Shown here: positions 5,468 to 10,324 of the stretch, in pieces | Layout: each line of letters starts with the position of its first letter | How positions within the stretch are numbered: the first letter of the stretch is position 1 | Source: a bacterium | Lineage (GTDB): Bacteria; UBA9089; JASEGY01 | DNA length: 10,324 nucleotides | Direction of reading: 5' to 3' | Assembly: GCA_030019105.1 (NCBI GenBank) | Contig: JASEGY010000013.1 | Coordinates: 3,510-13,833 of the forward strand | Program-made: the position numbers and the translations under genes | The notes under the pieces: generated by a model | What the model saw: the letters and a program-made list of their open reading frames with translations, nothing else | Databases searched by the model: none | Told to the model about the DNA's origin: nothing

Positions 5468-5781
5468 TGGAGATTCTATTCAGTGATGCCTTCACAGAAT
5501 CCCTAAAGCGCTACAGCTCGATCAAAAAGGCCATCAAGAAGAAAGTGGACATGATTATAGAGCATCCTGTTGCCCTGGGTGAGCCATTAAAGGGTAACTT
5601 CAGAGGATACTTGAGTTGTCCGGTTCGAAAGAACTTCCTCATTATTTACTTACATTGCCAGGCATGTCGAAAAAGGGGCAACAATGGAATAGTTCTTTGC
5701 AGCGATTGTGGCAAATGCTCGGATAATACCATCAAATTCATCGACTTAGGACCTCACGATCAAGTGTATGGGAAGAAATAA
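5467..5781 (+). CDS. RelE/ParE-superfamily toxin (YafQ/RelE-like mRNA interferase) with a Cys-rich insert
   Basis: A 104-residue product. The N-terminal helices (FTESLKRYSSIKKAIKKKVD), EHPVALGEPLKGNFRGYLSC, and then VRKNFLIIYLHC follow the RelE fold order, and IKFIDLGPHDQVYG is the last strand with the catalytic-region His97 and Asp98. Between the strands sits CQAC-x10-CSDC (C64, C67, C78, C81, plus C84), able to form a zinc knuckle; a Cys-pair insert is known in one RelE branch but is not in the classical toxins. Basic residues K42, R46, R54 and K55 lie where ribosome and mRNA contacts are expected. It probably cleaves mRNA on the ribosome and is neutralised by the RHH protein. The TGATG overlap gives tight coupling. 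Confidence 0.8.
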   Translation: MEILFSDAFTESLKRYSSIKKAIKKKVDMIIEHPVALGEPLKGNFRGYLSCPVRKNFLIIYLHCQACRKRGNNGIVLCSDCGKCSDNTIKFIDLGPHDQVYGKK

Positions 5782-5839
5782 CCGGCAATGTGCAAAACGG
5801 GCACTCGGCATTTATAGTCTTCAAGAAAAGCAAGTAGTT

Positions 5840-6970
5840 ATGCACATTATACTTTTTTTTACCTATGGCGTATCTGTAAAATTGTGGGACGAGACAGGAC
5901 TGCTCGATCGGGAGCTCCTGATTTATAAGAGGCTTATTAAAGATGGCCATAAGGTGACCCTTATAACTTATGGTGACCAGGAGGATCTAAATTTCCAGGA
6001 TAAGACCGAAGGAATCAGTGTAATACCAGTCTACAAATATCTTAGAAGACCTGGCAACAGCTTCATTAGATTTATCCACTCTTTCTTCATTCCTTTTAGA
6101 TTGAAGATCTTCCTCAAAGATGGGGATATTTATAAGACCAACCAGATGTTTGGCTCATGGGTGGCTATAATTTCAAAGCTGTTATACAAGAAGAAATTAG
6201 TCGTCAAATGTGGCTATGAATTCCTTAGAAACCACGGGATTAGAGGAGATTACAACTTCTTCAAGAAATCGTTGTTCTTCATATTTGGGTATTTGTTGGA
6301 AGCGATCTCTTACTTGGTAGCTGATTGTGTAATTATTACAAGTCTGAGTAATTACGAATTTATTAAAAGATGTTTCTTGTTTAATCACCATAAGCTTAAG
6401 GTAGTAAGAAATTACATTGATATGGACTTATTCAAGCCACAAATTACCGCTAAGACTTGCGATCTTTTATATATCGGCAGAATCACTCAATGCAAAAATC
6501 TGTTAAATCTCTTAGATGGGTTAAAGGGCTTAGATCGCAAATTAACTATTATTGGAAAAGGTGAGTTGGCCGATACTCTTGAGACTATCTCGAAAGAGAA
6601 TAAGATAAATTTGGAGATGAAAGGGGTTGTCCCGAACAATGAATTGCCAGAACATATAAACAAAGCCAAGATATTTATCCTGCCCTCCTTTTATGAGAAT
6701 AGCCCTAAAAGCCTGCTTGAGGCAATGAGTTGCGGGGCAGCCGTGATCGGCGCTGATGTCGATGGCATCAGGGAGTTAATAACTCATAAAGAGAATGGTT
6801 ACTTATGTCAGACAGATTCTGAATCTATTAGAAATGCCATCACAGAATTAATGGCCGATGAGAAGTTAAGAAGAGAGCTGGGAAAGAGCGCTCGGGAATT
6901 TATCCTCGAAAATTGCAATCTGAAAAATATATACAAAAGAGAGTTGGGCCTATATGAAGATATGCTGTAG
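5840..6970 (+). CDS. Family 4 glycosyltransferase (GT-B fold)
   Basis: A 376-residue enzyme expected to transfer a sugar from a nucleotide-sugar donor to a lipid-linked glycan at the cytoplasmic membrane face. The N-terminal Rossmann half begins MHIILFFTYGVSVKLWDETG with an acceptor-side WDETGLLDRE motif. The C-terminal half has LLYIGRITQCKNLLNLLDGL, with the donor-binding Arg and Lys, then KGVVPNNELPEHINKAKIFI, then SFYENSPKSLLEAMSCG, the E-x7-E motif (E286 and E294) of GT4. ATG 5840 is chosen because the protein begins there as its family does; the frame extends to 5768 but that part overlaps the toxin gene and reads as noise. No good Shine-Dalgarno precedes it, perhaps because the toxin module displaced the native leader. 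Sugar specificity is not readable. Confidence 0.88.
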   Translation: MHIILFFTYGVSVKLWDETGLLDRELLIYKRLIKDGHKVTLITYGDQEDLNFQDKTEGISVIPVYKYLRRPGNSFIRFIHSFFIPFRLKIFLKDGDIYKTNQMFGSWVAIISKLLYKKKLVVKCGYEFLRNHGIRGDYNFFKKSLFFIFGYLLEAISYLVADCVIITSLSNYEFIKRCFLFNHHKLKVVRNYIDMDLFKPQITAKTCDLLYIGRITQCKNLLNLLDGLKGLDRKLTIIGKGELADTLETISKENKINLEMKGVVPNNELPEHINKAKIFILPSFYENSPKSLLEAMSCGAAVIGADVDGIRELITHKENGYLCQTDSESIRNAITELMADEKLRRELGKSAREFILENCNLKNIYKRELGLYEDML

Positions 6971-6998
6971 CTTAGCGTGACAAGCATGAAAATACTAC

Positions 6999-7027
6999 TT
7001 GACAAATAGTGTCATCCATGTTACTAT
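6999..7027 (+). promoter_or_regulatory. Strong sigma70-type promoter of the AbrB/RelE module
   Basis: A perfect -35 TTGACA (6999-7004), a 17-base spacer and a -10 TACTAT (7022-7027, five of six to consensus). The Shine-Dalgarno AAGGAGG follows at 7051-7057, six bases before ATG 7063. Confidence 0.75.
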
Positions 7028-7045
7028 ACCCATATACCCACTATT
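7005..7045. promoter_or_regulatory. Candidate operator: tandem 8-bp repeat within a 7-bp inverted repeat
   Basis: TATACCCA occurs twice head to tail (7025-7032 and 7033-7040), the first overlapping the -10 box. AATAGTG (7005-7011) and CACTATT (7039-7045) form an inverted pair around the same region. Tandem or inverted sites over the -10 are where AbrB-type antitoxins autoregulate, so this is the likely binding site of the next gene's product. The repeats are seen; the role is inferred. Confidence 0.5.
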
Positions 7046-7062
7046 AAACTAAGGAGGATACA

Positions 7063-7344
7063 ATGGGTTCACCGAGCATACTGAAAACAGATTCAAGAGG
7101 AAGAGTCACCCTCCCTCCAAAATTTAAGAATGAATCGTTATTTGAATATGCTGAAGACAATGGTTGCCTGATTCTGTGGCCAGTCCAGACTGTCAGAAAA
7201 TTTCCGAAAATGGACGACCTGCCAACGATAACCCTAAATGCAAAATGGCAACAGGAGGAAAAAGAAATAAATGAAGATATGCATCCGGCAATTATGGCTG
7301 CGACTCCAAAATCAGCTCTAAAAAAGTTAAAGGAACAATCCTAA
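7063..7344 (+). CDS. AbrB/SpoVT-fold (MazE-like) antitoxin
   Basis: A 93-residue product. The N-terminal swapped-hairpin DNA-binding domain, residues 4-45, reads SILKTDSRGRVTLPPKF and then NGCLILWPV, with the D-SRGRVTLP core of AbrB/MazE proteins. The C-terminal half (48-93, KWQQEEKEINEDMHPAIMAA) is acidic and helical, suited to binding and neutralising a basic toxin. TAA 7342-7344 overlaps the toxin ATG by one base. AbrB-type antitoxins usually accompany MazF or VapC toxins; the partner here is RelE-like, a less common combination. Confidence 0.8.
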   Translation: MGSPSILKTDSRGRVTLPPKFKNESLFEYAEDNGCLILWPVQTVRKFPKMDDLPTITLNAKWQQEEKEINEDMHPAIMAATPKSALKKLKEQS

Positions 7345-7655
7345 TGCCTTCTTCGGTCCCTCCTTTTCAATTGAACTTTGAAAGAAAATTCCTGAAAAAC
7401 TATTCACAACTAACGATAGAGGAACAAAAACTTATCGATAAGACAATTACCTTTCTCTCCATAAATCCTCGTCATCCTGTCTTAAATACCCATAAAGCAA
7501 CAAATGTTAAAGCAAAGTATAAAGTGAGAGGAGATAGTGTTTTTATTGCCTATGCCAGCAGAAAGATTAGAATAACCTTTGAATATGGTCCAAGAACAGG
7601 GATGATAACTATAAGAAACTGCGGTTATCATGATGAATGTGAGGGGGATATGTAA
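7344..7655 (+). CDS. RelE/ParE-like toxin paired with an AbrB-type antitoxin
   Basis: A 103-residue basic protein. FERKFLKNYSQLTIEEQKLI gives the two N-terminal helices, KATNVKAKYKVRGDSVFIAY the central strands, and RKIRITFEYGP leads to TIRNCGYHDE, the last strand with His96 and Asp97. The strand order and final His-Asp fit the RelE superfamily, though divergence is high and the RNase residues cannot be fixed without alignment. Co-translation with the antitoxin is implied by TAATG. It lies between the GT4 gene and a GT4 relic and has its own promoter, so it behaves as an independent insertion. Confidence 0.68.
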   Translation: MPSSVPPFQLNFERKFLKNYSQLTIEEQKLIDKTITFLSINPRHPVLNTHKATNVKAKYKVRGDSVFIAYASRKIRITFEYGPRTGMITIRNCGYHDECEGDM

Positions 7656-7816
7656 GCCCTTTGGATATTGTAGAATTGATGAAAGATGACAGGTTGAGAG
7701 ATGGACGGGTAAAGAAGACGCGAGAGTTTATCCTCGAAAATTGTAGTATCGAGAGCATCTATAAAGAAGAAATTGATTTATATAGGGGGCTATTGAAAAG
7801 TGGAGCAAAAGACTAA
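7655..7816 (+). pseudogene. C-terminal relic of a second family 4 glycosyltransferase
   Basis: Directly after the toxin stop, one frame reads LDIVELMKDDRLRDGRVKKT, then REFILENCSIESIYKEEIDL, then YRGLLKSGAKD and TAA 7814-7816. This parallels the end of the intact GT4 gene at 5840 (ITELMADEKLRRELGKSARE, then FILENCNLKNIYKRELGLYE), with 17 identical bases in TTTATCCTCGAAAATTG. The catalytic domains are missing and no start is present. It is a paralogue's tail rather than a copy of the neighbour, since identity is only partial. Its last codons overlap the methyltransferase start at 7800. Confidence 0.78.
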
Positions 7817-8126
7817 TCCCTCAAAATGTTTTGGCACACCTATGAGGTATGTGAGCAATTGCATCATTCTTGAGGTCATTGAGCGTTATTGTCCTAAACT
7901 TCAGGCAAGGATATTAGATGTGGGCTGTGGTCGGGGAGAATATTCACAGTTTTTCTTGCAGAGAAAGATTCAAGGAGAGTACCTGGGAATAGACTTAGAC
8001 GAAAATAAGGCTTCCTATTGGGGCAGGTATCAAAAAGAGGGAAAGTTAAGCATCTCTTTTTCTTTGGGGGATGCTCTAAAACTGTCTGAATTTGGGCACC
8101 CTTCAAAAAAGCCAAAAAGTAGTTAA
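7800..8126 (+). pseudogene. Truncated class I SAM-dependent methyltransferase
   Basis: The 108-residue frame from GTG 7800 contains motif I, ARILDVGCGRGEYSQFF (residues 36-52), and the acidic loop YLGIDLDENKA, both of which bind S-adenosylmethionine. After GDALKLSEF (about residue 97) the sequence loses family character (GHPSKKPKSS) and stops at 8124-8126 as the repeat element at 8111 begins. Family members normally run to 200 residues or more, so the substrate-binding half is missing and has not been found downstream. Its start overlaps the GT4 relic, the usual spacing of glycan-locus genes, so it once was a glycan-modifying methyltransferase. Confidence 0.72.
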
Positions 8127-8259
8127 CAGTTTCTCTTCAAAAATCAGGGTATAGCCTGTTTTTTATCTCACGCAAAGCCGCAAAGCCGCTAAGGGCTTCT
8201 ATTCTTTGTGCCTTTGCGCTTTTGCGAGAGATTATTTATTAGTGTTAACTGGTTTTTGC
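8111..8259. repeat. Palindromic intergenic repeat of the CGCAAAG type
   Basis: Inner arms at 8166-8193 and 8204-8231 pair imperfectly over 28 bases, about 22 of which match, with units such as CGCAAAGCCGCAAAG; comparable units are widespread in bacterial intergenic DNA. Outer arms AGTTAACA (8121-8128) and TGTTAACT (8243-8250) extend the symmetry, and AAAAA and TTTTT stretches beyond them match too. No target duplication was found. It replaces the 3' end of the methyltransferase. Confidence 0.6.
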
Positions 8260-8302
8260 TTGGTGGTCTACTTACGTTGAACAGCAGGTAGAGTCTGCTG
8301 TC
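8259..8302. repeat. Diverged end of the 3211-3349 element family
   Basis: CTTGGTGGTCTACTTACGTTGAACAGC matches the left end of the 3211 element (GGTGGCCTACTTGAATTGAA followed by CAGC) at most positions, with the GTTGAACAGC side best conserved. A hairpin ACAGCAG-CTGCTGT follows (8281-8287 with 8295-8301). The opposite end of this copy is not visible, so this is a partial relic. Confidence 0.55.
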
Positions 8303-8349
8303 TGGGGGACGGTGGTACCGGGAGTGCTTGACTAATCGACTATATTTTC

Positions 8350-8505
8350 GCAATACCGCAAAACTCGCCCACGCATCACTTTGTCTGGTGTCTGGTAGTC
8401 TGGTGTCTGGTGCTGGGGGCCTATTATCCGGTGGTTACCAGACTACCAGGCACCAGACTACCAATCACCAAAAACAAGTTGTCGGGGTGACTTTTGCGGT
8501 ATTGC
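8350..8505. mobile_element. MITE-like element, 156 bp, with 8-bp target duplication
   Basis: Terminal inverted repeats GCAATACCGCAAAA (8350-8363) and its complement (8492-8505) are perfect over 14 bases and extend to 21 with two mismatches. ATATTTTC flanks the element directly at 8342-8349 and 8506-8513, a perfect 8-bp duplication. Inside, the TCTGGTG-rich arm at 8394-8411 pairs with 8445-8462 over 18 bases with one mismatch, giving a long central hairpin. No protein is encoded. It sits just upstream of the ATPase-nuclease gene and separates it from whatever promoter lay before. Confidence 0.82.
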
Positions 8506-8550
8506 ATATTTTCTGTTAAGCACTTCCCGCATCACAAAAAGGAGAAGAAT

Positions 8551-10107
8551 ATGGCCAGATTTTTTAATACCGCCGGTCCCTGCAAACCGGAGATGCATTA
8601 CACCGTTGATTCTTTGCCGCGCCTGCCTGATGTCCGGAATCTAATTGAAGAAGGGCACTATTTTATCTTGCATGCCCCCAGGCAGACAGGGAAAACCACT
8701 TACCTTTACGCCTTAATGAATCAGCTTAACAAAGAGGGCAAGTATACTGCGCTTACGGTGAACATCCAGGCTGCGGCCAGCGGAAGGGATGCGGCCCACG
8801 CCATGATAATAGCGGCAAGTGATATCCACATGCAGGCCTGTCTTCATCTCCCTGAAGCGGAACGGCCGGAATCCTTAAGAAAGTTAGATCAGGAAATGCT
8901 CGCAGAGGAGCAACTGAAGGGGTATCTAAACCATTGGGCCAAGAAGAACCCTAAGCCCATTGTCCTCTTTATTGATGAAGCAGATTCCTTGTTGGATGAT
9001 CTCTTCCTGGCCCTTTTGCGCCAGTTGCGGGCCGGATTTGAGGCCCGGCCAAAGGGCTTTCCCCACTCAATAGCCCTAATTGGCTTGAGGGATGTGCGGG
9101 ATTATAAGATTCGTATCAGATCCCAGCGAGAAAGCCTGGGGACGGGGTCTCCATTCAACATCAAGACTAAATCCCTTTTCATGGATGTATTCACCCCATC
9201 TGAAGTGAACGCCTTGCTGGACATACACACCGCAGAGACAGGGCAGATCTTCAGTCAGGAAGTCAGGGAGGAGATATATCGCCTTACCCAGGGGCAGCCC
9301 TGGCTGACTAATGCCCTGGCCAATCAGATTGTCAGTGAAATTTTAAAAAATGATTACAGCCAAACTATCACCCTGGCCCATGTTGTTCGGGCCAGAGAGG
9401 ATCTGATCCAGCGTCGTGATACCCACTTAGACAGCCTGATAGACAAACTCAGGGAACCGGTGGTCAAGGATGTGGCCGAAGCCATCATTGGCGGAGAGAC
9501 TTTGGTGTCCGACCGGCTCAATGACTCTGTGTCTTATGTCCAGGACCTGGGACTCATTACCAGAAAGTCACCCATAAAGTTTGCCAATCCCATCTATGCT
9601 GAGATCGTTCCAAGAGTACTAAACTACGGCTGGGAGCTTTCCTTTAATCAGGACCTGGTTGACCAATCATGGTATGTCCGGAAGGGACGTCTTGACATGG
9701 ATGCCCTGCTAACTGCCTTCCAAAAATTCTATTGCCGCCATTCAGAGGCATGGCTTGAAAAATTTGACTTTCGTGAGGTGGGAAGACAGTTATTGCTCAT
9801 GGCCTTTCTTCAACGGATCGTAAATGCCGGGGGGACTATTGAACGAGAGATGGCTGTCGGGAACGGACGCTGTGACCTTCTGGTTGAATTTGGCCCTGAC
9901 CGCTTCCTGATAGAACTCAAACTGCGGCGAGATACTTACTCAGAAGAAGAGGGATTAGAACAGATAGTCCGGTATCTGGGTCGATTAGGCCTGGATCACG
10001 GCTATTTCATTTTGTTCGGGATAGACCCCAAAATCCCATGGGAGAAGCGTATTTATCGGAAAGAAGTAGCCCAGGACGGGAAGCAGATTAGTTTAATTGG
10101 AATGTAA
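8551..10107 (+). CDS. AAA-type ATPase fused to a C-terminal PD-(D/E)XK nuclease domain
   Basis: A 518-residue product. Residues 1-50 end in HAPRQTGKTTY, a Walker A in which the first Gly is replaced by Ala (A42 to T49, Lys48); Walker B is IVLFIDEAD (Asp142, Glu143). About residues 200-330 form the lid and a winged-helix-like linker (SEVNALLDIHTAETGQIFSQ, QGQPWLTNALANQIV). The last 80 residues carry a PD-(D/E)XK core: GRCDLLVE (Asp442), LIELKL (Glu455-x-Lys457) and EQIVRY (Gln471 to Tyr475, the QxxxY helix). All catalytic residues appear present. The start is ATG 8551 behind AAAAAGGAG; the upstream in-frame ATG at 8494 lies in the element. This family is found widely and often in multiple copies; proposed roles include DNA processing or defence, and none is proven here. 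Confidence 0.85.
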   Translation: MARFFNTAGPCKPEMHYTVDSLPRLPDVRNLIEEGHYFILHAPRQTGKTTYLYALMNQLNKEGKYTALTVNIQAAASGRDAAHAMIIAASDIHMQACLHLPEAERPESLRKLDQEMLAEEQLKGYLNHWAKKNPKPIVLFIDEADSLLDDLFLALLRQLRAGFEARPKGFPHSIALIGLRDVRDYKIRIRSQRESLGTGSPFNIKTKSLFMDVFTPSEVNALLDIHTAETGQIFSQEVREEIYRLTQGQPWLTNALANQIVSEILKNDYSQTITLAHVVRAREDLIQRRDTHLDSLIDKLREPVVKDVAEAIIGGETLVSDRLNDSVSYVQDLGLITRKSPIKFANPIYAEIVPRVLNYGWELSFNQDLVDQSWYVRKGRLDMDALLTAFQKFYCRHSEAWLEKFDFREVGRQLLLMAFLQRIVNAGGTIEREMAVGNGRCDLLVEFGPDRFLIELKLRRDTYSEEEGLEQIVRYLGRLGLDHGYFILFGIDPKIPWEKRIYRKEVAQDGKQISLIGM

Positions 10108-10166
10108 TACCACATGAAAGGTTAATGCTGCTCTATTTGAACCATGCCCAAAATTAGGAGTAAAAA

Positions 10167-10324
10167 ATGAAAAAATTACCAATAGGAATTCAGACATTTG
10201 AAAAAATAATTAATGAGAACTACTGTTATGTAGATAAGACAGAGATTATATATAAACTTATAAATAGTGGAACTTACTTTTTTTTATCCCGTCCAAGGAG
10301 ATTTGGTAAATCATTATTGATATA
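10167..10324 (+). CDS. AAA-ATPase-like protein (PF09820 type), N-terminal part, cut by the window end
   Basis: Fifty-two codons are visible: [20 protein letters not shown], then [12 protein letters not shown], then [30 protein letters not shown] is the hallmark opening of the PF09820 family, and RPRRFGKS is its Walker A. These proteins usually continue to a C-terminal PDDEXK_9 nuclease domain (PF08011) at around 500-550 residues. A Shine-Dalgarno TTAGGAG ends six bases before ATG 10167. It follows the previous ATPase-nuclease gene by 59 bases on the same strand, a tandem pair of related but not duplicate architectures. Confidence 0.85.
   Translation, partial: MKKLPIGIQTFEKIINENYCYVDKTEIIYKLINSGTYFFLSRPRRFGKSLLI

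Noticed and set aside
8381..8470. TCTGGTGTCTGG repeats considered as a CRISPR-like array
   Set aside because: The units are short, unspaced and arranged as two arms of one hairpin; there are no unique spacers of even length.
8328..8519. 63-residue frame rich in GSLVSG and TTRHQTTNHQ
   Set aside because: It is the translation of the TCTGGTG hairpin arms inside the 8350 element, not a gene.

Overview
The window looks like the accessory end of a surface-polysaccharide (O-antigen or capsule type) locus from a bacterium with a Gram-negative style envelope pathway, probably an uncultured or candidate-phylum lineage. It carries a Wzx-type flippase, a GT-C-like membrane protein, a family-4 glycosyltransferase and a broken methyltransferase, all on the + strand. 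Between them sit toxin-antitoxin genes and short palindromic insertion elements. No rRNA, tRNA or CRISPR array was seen, and the sequence does not fix the species.

Layout. 1-83: probable tail of an upstream gene. 224-3192: flippase and GT-C-like membrane protein, overlapping by one base (TAATG). 3197-3349: the first five codons of what looks like asparagine synthetase (MCGIC), cut off by a short inverted-repeat element. 3430-4147: intact MNT nucleotidyltransferase/HEPN pair. 4173-4578: YgiT-type zinc-finger gene broken by a 134-bp MITE-like element with 23-bp perfect terminal inverted repeats and an 8-bp target duplication. 4583-5090: winged-helix fragment and remains of a second MNT/HEPN pair, bracketed by a 19-bp direct repeat. 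5165-5781: promoter plus RHH antitoxin and RelE-type toxin. 5840-6970: GT4 glycosyltransferase. 6999-7655: strong promoter, candidate operator, AbrB-type antitoxin and RelE-like toxin. 7655-8126: C-terminal relic of a second GT4 gene, then a truncated SAM methyltransferase. 8111-8505: three different palindromic repeats in a row, the last a 156-bp element with an 8-bp target duplication. 8551 to the end: two consecutive AAA-type ATPases of the kind fused to PD-(D/E)XK nucleases, the second cut by the window edge.

How it fits together. The flippase would export lipid-linked glycan units; the GT4 enzyme would build them on the cytoplasmic side and the GT-C-like protein could act on the outer face of the membrane. 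asnB, the methyltransferase and a second GT4 gene appear to have belonged to the same locus and are now relics. Most breakpoints coincide with a toxin-antitoxin module or a small inverted-repeat element, so the region reads as a hot spot where stabilising modules and non-autonomous elements accumulated while the glycan pathway decayed. The best points for a second look are the non-canonical ATC start of the flippase, the exactly reversible insertion in the YgiT gene, the AbrB+RelE module with its tandem operator, and the tandem ATPase-nuclease genes.
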